This document shows, piece after piece, positions 8,050-15,730 of a stretch of 17,266 nucleotides of DNA (positions are counted from its first letter, which is position 1; each line of letters begins with the position of its first letter). Location: contig JAGHSC010000076.1 in NCBI GenBank assembly GCA_018066065.1, positions 1 to 17,266 on the forward strand, read 5' to 3'. The DNA is from Candidatus Cryptobacteroides faecihippi. Its GTDB lineage: Bacteria; Bacteroidota; Bacteroidia; Bacteroidales; UBA932. The notes under the pieces are model-generated. The model was not told where the DNA came from. It searched no databases and saw nothing but the letters and a program-made list of their open reading frames with translations. The position numbers and the translations under genes are program-made.

Positions 8050-8468
8050 AATACGTCGTGGTAAGGAAAGTCTGGCTGAAGATAGCGAATGGCCTGCTGT
8101 GGTTCGCGGCAGGCTTCAACATCCTGCGCATCGGCATCAAGGCTGCCATGGACAATGGATCCTTGGTCTGGCTGTGGTGCATCCCGGTCTTCATCGCGTT
8201 CGACATGATGTTCTCCAGGGTGATCGGAAAGAACAGCAGGAGGATAGATGGTCTGGAGGGTGGCAAGGCTCCTCTTTGGAAGTTCATGAACCTCAGGGGC
8301 TACCTTATCATCGCATTCATGATGTCGCTTGGAATAGTCCTCAGCACATCAGGGAAGCTCCCTGATGCATTCTTCGCCTTCTTCTACACCGGGCTGGGCA
8401 CAGCACTGGCCTTCGAGGGTCTGAAAGGCCTCGCAAGAAGCATATTCAGGAAGCAGGAACGCGGATAG
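8034..8468 (+). CDS. Four-helix inner-membrane protein of unknown function
   Basis: A 144-residue protein with four likely membrane segments: about residues 13-36 (WLKIANGLLWFAAGFNILRI), 44-68, 86-108 and 110-132. A basic cytoplasmic loop (KNSRRIDGLEGGK) lies between the second and third, and a basic tail (RSIFRKQERG) follows. I recognise no family. The GTG at 8034 overlaps the preceding peptide gene. A second GTG at 8058 is an equally plausible start, and no ATG occurs before 8149, which would delete the first helix. It belongs to the tight plus-strand set with the lipoprotein and small peptide. Its 3' end overlaps the end of the convergent phosphatase gene by 23 bases. Confidence 0.65.
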   Translation: MGKAVEYVVVRKVWLKIANGLLWFAAGFNILRIGIKAAMDNGSLVWLWCIPVFIAFDMMFSRVIGKNSRRIDGLEGGKAPLWKFMNLRGYLIIAFMMSLGIVLSTSGKLPDAFFAFFYTGLGTALAFEGLKGLARSIFRKQERG

Positions 8469-9129
8469 CGAGAATCTTCTCCAACTGATGGATGGAGTGC
8501 AGATCGGTAGCATGGAATGAGTACCAGCCATGCGATCGGATGTACTCCATTATCTTTATTGAGCTTGGGCCGTAGATGCCCGACTGGGACAGATAATTCA
8601 TCTGGAAACGGCAACCCATCTCATGCAGGCGGTCGAAGTCCTCAAGACAGTCTTCCATGAAGGAATAACGCTCAGGATGTGCCAGGATAGGCTTCTTCCC
8701 TTCCATGACCAGCTGGAAGACAGTCTGTTCGAGGTTCGGGCTGCGGTAGTAGTAGGACATCTCGATCAGGATCGACCCGTCCTCGTAGGTGAGCAGTTCC
8801 GGATCCGCAGCTCGCTGCTCGAAATCCTTCACAATCATGTACTCGGCGGCCAGCGATGTCCGGATGCCGATGTCCTGCGGCAGTCTCTTCACAAACTCTG
8901 AATATGCGGTACGCAAGTCTGCTTCCGTCATTCCGACATAGAGGTCAGGGTTCATGTGAGGAGTGAAGACAACCTCCTTGATGCCTTTGGAGGCCATGAT
9001 GCGGAGAGCATCGATGGAGGCCCCTGCAGAAGCGAAACCATCATCCACTCCAGGGAGGATATGGCAATGGATGTCCCTCTCGTCAAGCGAAAGAGGCTCC
9101 AGATGAGGTTTCTTCCGGAACGGCCACAT
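8446..9129 (-). CDS. CpsB/YwqE-type PHP protein-tyrosine phosphatase
   Basis: This 227-residue enzyme has the full set of PHP metal-ligand motifs: DIHCHILPGVDDG (about 19-31), FTPHMNP near residue 60, AAEY near 93, LAHPERY near 157 and ATDLHSIHQL near the C-terminus. These mark the manganese-dependent tyrosine phosphatases that dephosphorylate bacterial tyrosine kinases of exopolysaccharide systems (CpsB, Wzh, YwqE). The expected substrate is the Tyr-rich tail of the kinase encoded immediately upstream; only 4 bases (TAG-GAAT-ATG) separate the genes. I chose the ATG at 9127-9129 because the frame extending upstream to 9378 lies inside the kinase gene and encodes low-complexity sequence, while this start places the conserved histidine motif about 20 residues in, as usual. 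It is the last gene of the operon and overlaps the tail of the convergent membrane-protein gene. Confidence 0.9.
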   Translation of the reverse strand: MWPFRKKPHLEPLSLDERDIHCHILPGVDDGFASAGASIDALRIMASKGIKEVVFTPHMNPDLYVGMTEADLRTAYSEFVKRLPQDIGIRTSLAAEYMIVKDFEQRAADPELLTYEDGSILIEMSYYYRSPNLEQTVFQLVMEGKKPILAHPERYSFMEDCLEDFDRLHEMGCRFQMNYLSQSGIYGPSSIKIMEYIRSHGWYSFHATDLHSIHQLEKILAIRVPAS

Positions 9130-9133
9130 ATTC

Positions 9134-11617
9134 CTAAGCCTTGTCCGTGTTGTCTTCACCGTAGCCGTAGCCATAGCCATAACCATAGCCATAGCCACGT
9201 CCGCCGACGCCATAGCCTGAGCCATAGCCGTACTTGTACTTGACGGACTTGACGTCAAGGGCATTGAGTACCATATATGGCCTGTTGACAGGCTGGTTGG
9301 ATTTGGTGAATGCCACATTGACCTCATCAAGGAGCTTGAGGTCTGTGTAGTCAGCCCTGACAATGTAGAGAGTTGCATCCACGAACGGATTGACCAGGGA
9401 TGAATCGGTCACAGGCATGTAAGGGGCAGAGTCGACGATGACGAAATCGTAGTGCTCGCGGAGGTAGTCGATGATTTCCTTCTGAAGGCCCTGGGAGAGC
9501 AGTTCTGAAGGGTTCGGAGGAACCGCACCGGCCACAATGACATCGAGAGACTCGCTCACGCCGCTTGGCTGGATCAGATCGGCGACATTCCTGGTCTTGC
9601 CGATGAGATAGCCGACGACCGACTTGTCTGGAGTCTGGTTGACATCGGTGAAGACCTTGTGCATCGAAGGCTTGCGGATGTCCATGCCGACAACCACGAC
9701 CTTCTTCCCAGTCTGGGCAATGGAAAGTGCGAGGTTGGATGCAACATAGGACTTACCCTCACCAGGAACGGAAGAAGTCACCTGAAGGACCTTGACGCCA
9801 TTGAGATACTGGATGTTGGAACGAAGCATCCTGAATGACTCGGAGACCTCGTCCCTGCCGTAGGCCGGAAGGAGCGTGTAGCCTTCCTTGCCGTGGTTCG
9901 GGATGATTGCAAGCACGGAAGCGTTTACCCTGTCCTCCACATCCTTCTTGGTCTCGACCTTGGTCTTGAGCATCTTGCGTGCCCAGACGGCAGCCACAGG
10001 AAGGGCAAGTCCCATCATGAGGGCAAGAAGATAGATCATGCGGCTGTTCGGCGAGACTGGATAAGGAGATCCAAACGCAGGCTCGATGACACGGAAATTG
10101 TCTGACTCGGAACAGAAAGCGATCTGAGCCTCTTCCCTCTTCTGCTGGAGAAGGAGATAGAGAGGTTCGATGATGTCGACCCTTCTGGAGATCTGTGCAA
10201 GTTCGTACTGTTCCTTAGGCATGGCGGCAAGACGGCGCTGGCCGGCGTTGACAACCCTCGAAAGCTCTGCATCACGGAGAGCATAGACCTTCTGCAGGCT
10301 GGAGATCGACATGATGATGCTCTGCTTGGCATCCTCGAGCTGTGAATTGAGGCTGAGGACGCGCGGGTTGGTCTCGGAAGAGTTGGCGATCATACTGTAG
10401 CGCTCCGCAACAAGGACGTAGTAGTTTGCAATGATTGCGTTGAGTCCGCCGTCACTGATGCCGATGTTGGCAGGGATGACTGAGTACTGGCCGTCTGGGC
10501 TTTCCTGGATGAGGTCGGAAACCATCTTGAGGATCTCGATCTGCATGCGGATCTCTGTGAGCTGGTTCTTGTACTGCATGTCCGAAGTGATGGCCAGCTG
10601 GGACTGCGAACTCATGTCGACGAGTACCCTGCTTGACTGGAAGTCCTTGTAGTCGTTCTCGGCGGAGCCAAGCTCAGATGAGATGGCCTGGAGACGCTGG
10701 TCGATGAAATCCATCGTGTTGCGTGTCGTGATGCCGCGGTAGTCCCGGCTCTCGGCGTTGGACTTGGCCACAAGGGCATTGAGGATGTCCTCAGCCCTCA
10801 TCGGAAGTGCATCGGTGAATGTAAGGGTGATGACATCGGTGAGCTGAGGTCCCTTTCCGTTGGAAGTTGCAGTGAGCTTCTGCTCGAAGGCACGTGCAGT
10901 GACCATCGGGACAGTCCAGGTGCACAGGTACTTGTCCCCATCGATCAGCTCGTCGACCGATGTCTTGTTGATGACGAATGAGAAGGAACTGACCGTCAGG
11001 CTGTCGCCATAGGTGTAGGAGGATGAAGGGAAGGATGCTTCCTTGCCGTTGATCCTGAAATCCTTGATGGTGCACTTGCTGCCGTCGATGTTGCGGAACT
11101 TGACGCTGACTGAGGATGGAAGCATTGAATCCGGATAGAGTGGATCCGGGGTGATCGACATCTTCAGAGGAGAGTCCGTGTAGTACTCGACCTTCTTCCT
11201 TGCAAAGAGCGAACGGCCGAACTTGAGCCTGTCGGCAATCGGCATTGCGAAGTGGAAAGTCCTGGAATTCAGCTCCAGGTCATCCACTACCTTGGAAAGG
11301 AGCGTAGGGCTCTTGAGGATGAAGATCTCGTTGTCGATCTTCTTCGTGACGGTCTTGCCGGTGAACTCTGCCAGAAGCGAGAGGTCGGCATTGGATCCGT
11401 CCGCCTTGTTGAGCATGATCCAGGAAGTACGCTGGTACTGAGGAGTCTGCGTCCTCACGTAGAAGAATGCGATGATGACAGCTGCGAATGCTGCAGCGGC
11501 CATCCACCACTTCAGTCTCCAGCAGCAGTTGAGAAGCTCCTTGATGTCAAGCTCGTCCTGCTGGTTCTGCGGCTGCGGTGCAGGACTTATGGTGTTCCTT
11601 ACGTTGTTATCTTCCAT
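9134..11617 (-). CDS. Wzc-type exopolysaccharide co-polymerase and tyrosine kinase
   Basis: An 827-residue inner-membrane protein that couples polysaccharide chain-length control to tyrosine phosphorylation. The N-terminal Wzz domain (from LDIKELLNCCWRLKWW, about 23-38) includes a first membrane helix at about 34-53. A long periplasmic region with coiled coils follows, and a second helix lies at about 525-545. The cytoplasmic BY-kinase domain has Walker A (VPGEGKS, about 615-621), Walker A' (VVVGMDIRKPS, near 645) and Walker B (FVIVDSAP, near 728). The C-terminal autophosphorylation cluster is extreme: from about residue 790 there are ten tyrosines, six of them in an unbroken Gly-Tyr repeat, before the tail EDNTDKA. 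Phosphorylation of this tail is expected to control oligomer assembly with the Wza-type export protein 22 bases upstream, reversed by the phosphatase 4 bases downstream. Confidence 0.93.
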   Translation of the reverse strand: MEDNNVRNTISPAPQPQNQQDELDIKELLNCCWRLKWWMAAAAFAAVIIAFFYVRTQTPQYQRTSWIMLNKADGSNADLSLLAEFTGKTVTKKIDNEIFILKSPTLLSKVVDDLELNSRTFHFAMPIADRLKFGRSLFARKKVEYYTDSPLKMSITPDPLYPDSMLPSSVSVKFRNIDGSKCTIKDFRINGKEASFPSSSYTYGDSLTVSSFSFVINKTSVDELIDGDKYLCTWTVPMVTARAFEQKLTATSNGKGPQLTDVITLTFTDALPMRAEDILNALVAKSNAESRDYRGITTRNTMDFIDQRLQAISSELGSAENDYKDFQSSRVLVDMSSQSQLAITSDMQYKNQLTEIRMQIEILKMVSDLIQESPDGQYSVIPANIGISDGGLNAIIANYYVLVAERYSMIANSSETNPRVLSLNSQLEDAKQSIIMSISSLQKVYALRDAELSRVVNAGQRRLAAMPKEQYELAQISRRVDIIEPLYLLLQQKREEAQIAFCSESDNFRVIEPAFGSPYPVSPNSRMIYLLALMMGLALPVAAVWARKMLKTKVETKKDVEDRVNASVLAIIPNHGKEGYTLLPAYGRDEVSESFRMLRSNIQYLNGVKVLQVTSSVPGEGKSYVASNLALSIAQTGKKVVVVGMDIRKPSMHKVFTDVNQTPDKSVVGYLIGKTRNVADLIQPSGVSESLDVIVAGAVPPNPSELLSQGLQKEIIDYLREHYDFVIVDSAPYMPVTDSSLVNPFVDATLYIVRADYTDLKLLDEVNVAFTKSNQPVNRPYMVLNALDVKSVKYKYGYGSGYGVGGRGYGYGYGYGYGYGEDNTDKA
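9159..9194. repeat. Hexanucleotide tandem repeat encoding the Tyr-Gly tail
   Basis: Six consecutive 6-base units of the form CCRTAR (CCGTAG x2, CCATAG, CCATAA, CCATAG x2) on the plus strand encode alternating Tyr and Gly on the minus strand. Two further CCATAG copies lie nearby, at about 9210 and 9222. Slippage in a 6-base repeat would add or remove Tyr-Gly pairs without breaking the frame, changing the number of phosphorylation sites in the kinase tail. Confidence 0.8.
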
Positions 11618-11639
11618 TTCAGTTGTGTTTCAGACAGAT

Positions 11640-12440
11640 TTACTTTGACCAAGGGTGCGAGAAGAGAAGGCTGGCGACGGCCACCATCGAAGTGACAGAT
11701 GAAATGGCGACGCTCCAGATGCCGGTGGCGGTGTTCGCCGTGGCAACCTTGGACGCATTTGCAGGGACGTAGATGACGTCATTCTGCTGAAGGTAGAAGT
11801 ACGGAGACTCAAGGATGTCGCTCTTCCTGAGGTCGACCTTGTAGTGAGTCATGACGCCGTCAACCTCCCTCATGAGGATGATTCCGTCTCTCTTGGCGGT
11901 CAGGTTGAGATCGCCTGCACGGCCGAGTGCCTGGAGGATGTTGTTCTTCTCGGATTCCATGACATAGGTTCCAGGGTTGCGGACCTCACCGAGGATCGTG
12001 ATCTTGTAGTTCTTGAAGGAAACGTAGACGACAGGATCCTTGATGTCCTTTCCGATTCTCTCTGTCAAGTACTTGGCAAGCTCGGTGCGGGTCATTCCCT
12101 CGACCTTGATGCTTCCCATGGTCGGGAAGTTGATGCAGCCGTCACCGTCGACGAGATAGCTCAGCGTGGCTGTCTCAGGGTTGGTGCTGGCCGTTGAAGT
12201 GGTGGTTCCCATCTCACCGAGGGTAAGGTTGTAAGGGGCGCAGACGGTCTTGTCCGGACCACTGACCAGGATGACCAGACGGTCGTCCTTCTTGATCACG
12301 GCCTCGTACTCGGTGGTAAGTTTCTCAAGCTGGACATCGTCGATGTCCTGGAAGTAAAGGATGTCCTTTGAAGAGGCGCATCCTGCGAGCAGTGCTGCAG
12401 AAGCGCAGAGAAGGATTGCGTTACGGATGATTCTATGCAT
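11640..12440 (-). CDS. Wza-type polysaccharide export lipoprotein
   Basis: A 266-residue lipoprotein with lipobox LLAGC (Cys at residue 21). The polysaccharide export domain occupies about residues 35-135: KKDDRLVILVSG, then YLVDGDGCINFPTMGSIKVEGMT, then TELAKYLTERI. A SLBB-like domain follows (ITILGEVRNPGTYVMESEKN through the LGRAGDLN segment). A hydrophobic C-terminal helix near residues 235-260 may span or insert into the membrane. Such proteins form the outer-membrane end of the export channel and dock with the Wzc-type kinase. The start codon overlaps the stop of the dehydratase gene by one base (TAATG), and the kinase ATG follows 22 bases after its stop, so all are one operon. Confidence 0.92.
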   Translation of the reverse strand: MHRIIRNAILLCASAALLAGCASSKDILYFQDIDDVQLEKLTTEYEAVIKKDDRLVILVSGPDKTVCAPYNLTLGEMGTTTSTASTNPETATLSYLVDGDGCINFPTMGSIKVEGMTRTELAKYLTERIGKDIKDPVVYVSFKNYKITILGEVRNPGTYVMESEKNNILQALGRAGDLNLTAKRDGIILMREVDGVMTHYKVDLRKSDILESPYFYLQQNDVIYVPANASKVATANTATGIWSVAISSVTSMVAVASLLFSHPWSK

Positions 12441-14371
12441 TACTTATCGTTTTCTTTATCAAGTTGTTCGTATTTGGAGTGCTTGCTGACAAACTCAGGC
12501 ACGATTTCCTTCATCACGGCCACGACCTTCATGTCGTCGTAGGAGCGGCTGGCCTCCATGAGGCGTTCCTCGCCTGCGCAGGCCTGTGAATAGTCATACT
12601 CGCGGACCCTTGCCACCTTGATCTTGGGGTGTACGGTAGGGAGCGTCGTCTCGGAGTCATTGAGAACCTCCTCGTAGAGCTTCTCTCCGTCACGCAGGCC
12701 AGAGAAAGCGATCTCGACATTCTTCGCGCCACTAAGCTTGATCATGCGCCTTGCCAGGTCGACGATCTTGACCGGCTTGCCCATGTCGAAGACGAAGATC
12801 TCACCTCCCTTGCCCATGGTTCCGGCCTCGAGGACAAGCCTGCAGGCCTCCGGGATCAGCATGAAGTAGCGGACGATGTCCGGATGGGTGACGGTCACAG
12901 GACCGCCTGCAGCGATCTGCTCCTTGAAGATCGGAATCACGCTGCCGTTGGAACCGAGCACGTTGCCGAAGCGGGTGGTCACGAACTGGGTCACACCCTT
13001 GACCTCACCCTTGGCGATGGCATTGTTGAGACTCTGGCAGTAGATCTCGCAGATACGCTTGCTGCAGCCCATGACATTCGTAGGATTGACAGCCTTGTCG
13101 GTCGAGATCATGACGAACTTGGATACGCCGTACTTCACTGCGAGGTCAGCGATGACGCGGGTGCCGTAGACGTTGTTCTGAATGGCCTCTGAAGGATTGT
13201 CCTCCATCATCGGGACATGCTTGTAGGCAGCGGCATGGAAGACATAGTCAGGCCTGCTGGAAGCAAAGATCTGCTCCATCCTGTCGGCCTTCGTTATGCT
13301 GGTCACGATGGTGGCGGCTTCGATCTGCGGGTACTCGATCTGCATCATCCTCCTGATGGTGTGCATGGGAGTCTCGGCCTGGTCGATAAGCACCATCGAA
13401 CGCGGTGAGAACGAGGCGACCTGACGGACCATCTCGGAACCGATGGACCCGGCTGCGCCCGTGATGAGAATTGTCTTGCCGGAAAGATGCTTTCCGATGG
13501 CTTCCATGTCGACAACGATCCTGTCCCTAGGGAGAAGATCCTCGATCTGGACTTCCTTGAGATGCGAGAGACTGATGTCGGACTTGCCGTCCCACTCTTC
13601 GGCACGGTTGAACATGACAATCTTTATCCCGGCCTGGATGAGTTCGTCGATCATCATGTCGTTCTCACGGAACTTCTCGGTCTGGAGAGGAGAGACGTAC
13701 ACGCTCTTGATTCCCTTCTTCACCATCGTCGGGACCAGATCCGCATCCCGCCTGTAGACAGGAACACCGAGAAGCCATGTGGACTCCCTGAACTCATCCG
13801 GTTCGATGAAGCCCTTGACGGCATAGGCCGCAGGACTGAGGCCGCGAAGGCTCTTGGCGATGCCGACAGCACCTTCCTTGGTACCATAGACAAAGACCGA
13901 AGTCACGCTGTCGCTGGTCCTGAAGATGTCGAACAGGATCTTGACCACGACTCTCTCAAGCCACATGAAGAAAGTGGCTATGCAGAATACTACGCAAAGC
14001 TGGTGAACGGTCAGGAATGTGACCCTGTGGCCGAAAAGGTAGCCTCCGGACACAAGGAAAAGCAGATAGCAGACGGTACATGACAGGGCCACTGCCAGGG
14101 AGACCCTTCCAAGATCCACGAATGAGGAGAAGCGGATCACTCCGGAGTAAGTGTGGAGAAGCTTGAAGAAGAGGCCGAAGACGACTTCACTGAGCAGGAT
14201 GCCGTTGGTCAGGCTCCAGAAATTGTTGGCAAAGAGGTTGCCTCCACGGGAGAGATAGTAGGAGACATAGAATGACAGGGCTACGATTGCACAGTCGGCC
14301 AGGAGGATGCACCAGTAAGGGAGCGCCCTCTTTGAGAAATACCACCTCGAAAAATCGTTCACTATAGCCAT
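12440..14371 (-). CDS. Membrane-bound nucleotide-sugar 4,6-dehydratase (PglF/WbpM/CapD type)
   Basis: This 643-residue enzyme has four N-terminal membrane helices within about residues 15-140, then a CoA-binding-like linker domain (SVFVYGTKEGAVGIAKSLRG), and a C-terminal extended SDR domain. The NAD-binding motif is GAAGSIGSE near residue 306, followed by DYVFHAAAYKHVPMME and ISTDKAVNPTNVMG. As in PglF and related UDP-GlcNAc C6-dehydratases, the usual catalytic Tyr is replaced by Met in an MxxxK motif (MGCSK, near 430). The expected reaction is conversion of UDP-GlcNAc or a similar sugar nucleotide to the 4-keto-6-deoxy form, the first step to deoxy-amino sugars for a polysaccharide repeat unit. 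It is the first gene of the export operon, behind a consensus promoter, which suggests the polymer contains such a sugar. No aminotransferase or glycosyltransferase is in view. Confidence 0.93.
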   Translation of the reverse strand: MAIVNDFSRWYFSKRALPYWCILLADCAIVALSFYVSYYLSRGGNLFANNFWSLTNGILLSEVVFGLFFKLLHTYSGVIRFSSFVDLGRVSLAVALSCTVCYLLFLVSGGYLFGHRVTFLTVHQLCVVFCIATFFMWLERVVVKILFDIFRTSDSVTSVFVYGTKEGAVGIAKSLRGLSPAAYAVKGFIEPDEFRESTWLLGVPVYRRDADLVPTMVKKGIKSVYVSPLQTEKFRENDMMIDELIQAGIKIVMFNRAEEWDGKSDISLSHLKEVQIEDLLPRDRIVVDMEAIGKHLSGKTILITGAAGSIGSEMVRQVASFSPRSMVLIDQAETPMHTIRRMMQIEYPQIEAATIVTSITKADRMEQIFASSRPDYVFHAAAYKHVPMMEDNPSEAIQNNVYGTRVIADLAVKYGVSKFVMISTDKAVNPTNVMGCSKRICEIYCQSLNNAIAKGEVKGVTQFVTTRFGNVLGSNGSVIPIFKEQIAAGGPVTVTHPDIVRYFMLIPEACRLVLEAGTMGKGGEIFVFDMGKPVKIVDLARRMIKLSGAKNVEIAFSGLRDGEKLYEEVLNDSETTLPTVHPKIKVARVREYDYSQACAGEERLMEASRSYDDMKVVAVMKEIVPEFVSKHSKYEQLDKENDK

Positions 14372-14396
14372 AGTACAAAAAATTTGCGCGAGAAAG

Positions 14397-14404
14397 CAAA
14401 TATA
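14397..14404 (-). promoter_or_regulatory. Bacteroidetes -7 element for the exopolysaccharide operon
   Basis: On the minus strand TATATTTG, an exact TAnnTTTG match, lies 25 bases before the dehydratase ATG. The extended form CCTATATTTG equals the one upstream of the TonB receptor operon. No clear -33 TTTG is visible at standard spacing. Confidence 0.55.
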
Positions 14405-14459
14405 GGAAATTTCCGGATGAAAGGAGAGCTTTTTACCTATAATTTTAGGCTTGACATTG

Positions 14460-15635
14460 TCATTTGGCGAATCTCGCGAGACGCACGCCGGCCGAGAAGG
14501 TCACATATTCAGCCTTGAAAGGCTGTGCCTTGATGGCTGCTCCGAAGAAGAAAGGGCTGTGCGGGACGGCTATTCTCACACCTGCTCTCTGGTACCATCT
14601 GCCGTGGTAGTCGCGGATGCCCATGTGACGGAAAAGGTAGCATCCTTCGGTGACGACGAGGGCCACTCCAGGGCGGTAGTGGTAGATGAATTCCAGGCCG
14701 GTACCGACGGAGAGAGGTGAATATCCAGGACCCTCGAGAACAGCTTCCGTGCCATAGATCATGGTGTCGTAAGTACGTAGCTTTGAAGCATTTGAGGAGT
14801 AGAAAAGATCGGCTGTCACTCCTGCGGAGAAATGCCGTGAGAAGCGCCATTCTGCCTCTGCCGTGAGTGAGGCTTTCGGCCATCTCCGGAGCCGGTGTCC
14901 TTCGGCCGGCTTCTCGTCGGAATGGTTGTAGAGAGCGACCCATTCGGTGCCACAGGTGTGCACTCCCCCTCCAGCCTCCAGGTTGATGTCCACGGACTCG
15001 TTCCACGGGAAGCTGCAGAGGCGAGGCTCAGGCGCCTTGGGAGTGACGATGTCATACTTCAGGGACAGTCCTCCGCCGGCGAAGTTCAGGCCCATGTTTG
15101 GGTACGAAAGCCTTCCGTTTAACCCGTGCATCACGACGCCCTGGGCCATCAGGCAGAGTCTCCGAGAAAGGCGCAGTGAGGCATGCAGCTCTCCCCTTCC
15201 GTAGATGAAGAGATGAGATCCGAAGAACCAGTTCCCATTGACATAGGGTTCGAAGATGTTGGCGGTGTAGCCGCCTCCGACGCCGACGACATAGCCCAGG
15301 GAGAATGGACCGGAGTGGATGAAGTCCTCCTGGAGAAGCCAGTAGAGGGCGAAGACGTCGCTGAGCTTTGCGCTCATGTCGATGACGGTGCTGCTCTGGT
15401 CGAGGAAGGTCATGCCGATGCCGTAGCGCGGGCCGATCCCGACTTCCACGGTTCCCGACATGATGTCCGGCTGGATGAAGTGCTGACGCTGTCCCACAGA
15501 TGTGAGGAAGTCGCTTCCAGCCTTGACTGACACTTGCGCATGGAGCTGCCCGAGGGACAGAAGCAGCGCGAGGACGAGCAGCCCTGCCCGTCCTTGAATA
15601 TTCAAGCTGCGAAGTCTGTCACCTGAGGGTACCAT
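14460..15635 (-). CDS. PagL/acyloxyacyl-hydrolase-like outer-membrane protein, probably catalytically altered
   Basis: A 391-residue protein with a signal peptide (hydrophobic core LLVLALLLSLG, cleavage near LHAQ) and beta-barrel sequence throughout. It fits the Bacteroidetes acyloxyacyl hydrolase (PagL-related) family. Markers are the early GPRYGIGM motif, the HxxNG...YPNxGLNFAGGGLSLKY motif near residues 170-194, and the C-terminal SPFFFGAAIKAQPFKAEYVTFSAGVRL. Active PagL-type enzymes remove an acyl chain from lipid A using a His-x-Ser pair. Here the corresponding positions appear to be His170 and Leu172, the latter a TTA codon one transition from TCA (Ser). The protein may therefore be a non-enzymatic structural relative. 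The ATG at 15635 is only 8 bases from a -7 element, and a TTG at 15605 is an alternative start that keeps the signal peptide. The gene lies upstream of, and on the same strand as, the exopolysaccharide operon. Confidence 0.7.
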   Translation of the reverse strand: MVPSGDRLRSLNIQGRAGLLVLALLLSLGQLHAQVSVKAGSDFLTSVGQRQHFIQPDIMSGTVEVGIGPRYGIGMTFLDQSSTVIDMSAKLSDVFALYWLLQEDFIHSGPFSLGYVVGVGGGYTANIFEPYVNGNWFFGSHLFIYGRGELHASLRLSRRLCLMAQGVVMHGLNGRLSYPNMGLNFAGGGLSLKYDIVTPKAPEPRLCSFPWNESVDINLEAGGGVHTCGTEWVALYNHSDEKPAEGHRLRRWPKASLTAEAEWRFSRHFSAGVTADLFYSSNASKLRTYDTMIYGTEAVLEGPGYSPLSVGTGLEFIYHYRPGVALVVTEGCYLFRHMGIRDYHGRWYQRAGVRIAVPHSPFFFGAAIKAQPFKAEYVTFSAGVRLARFAK

Positions 15636-15643
15636 TCCGAGTG

Positions 15644-15651
15644 CAAATTTA
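15644..15651 (-). promoter_or_regulatory. -7 element close to the PagL-like gene start
   Basis: On the minus strand TAAATTTG matches TAnnTTTG and ends 8 bases before the ATG at 15635. A transcript from it would begin almost at that ATG, so either the mRNA is nearly leaderless or the true start is the TTG at 15605. Confidence 0.45.
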
Positions 15652-15730
15652 TCATTTTTCGCAATTCCATGCGCTTCCGATGCAAGATTTCAGGGAAATA
15701 GGGTTTAATTCTACGATAAAGGAAAAAGAC

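Noticed and set aside
9159..9230. CRISPR-like or regulatory repeat array
   Set aside because: The 6-base units are contiguous with no spacers and lie wholly in frame within the kinase tail, so they are explained by the Tyr-Gly repeat.
9130..9378. Upstream extension of the phosphatase frame giving a 310-residue protein
   Set aside because: The extra 83 residues lie inside the kinase gene on the same strand, are Ser/Thr/Met/Ala-rich low-complexity sequence, and include the out-of-frame reading of the hexanucleotide repeat. The ATG at 9129 fits the family start.
12629..13192. Long plus-strand frame opposite the dehydratase gene
   Set aside because: It is antisense to a gene with clear SDR motifs and encodes an Asp/His/Val-rich sequence with no family features, typical of a GC-rich shadow frame.
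14432..14450. Imperfect dyad (CCTATAATTTTAGG) as a terminator for the PagL-like gene
   Set aside because: Only four to five base pairs form and no T-tract follows on the minus strand; too weak to list as a feature.
15641..15730. GTG start giving the NigD-like protein 30 extra N-terminal residues
   Set aside because: It would bury the lipoprotein signal peptide behind a polar extension; the ATG at 15731 gives a normal signal and has a better leader.
15652..15730. Promoter for the NigD-like gene (TAGGGTTTA near 15707)
   Set aside because: The spacing inside the box does not fit TAnnTTTG and no -33 partner is evident.
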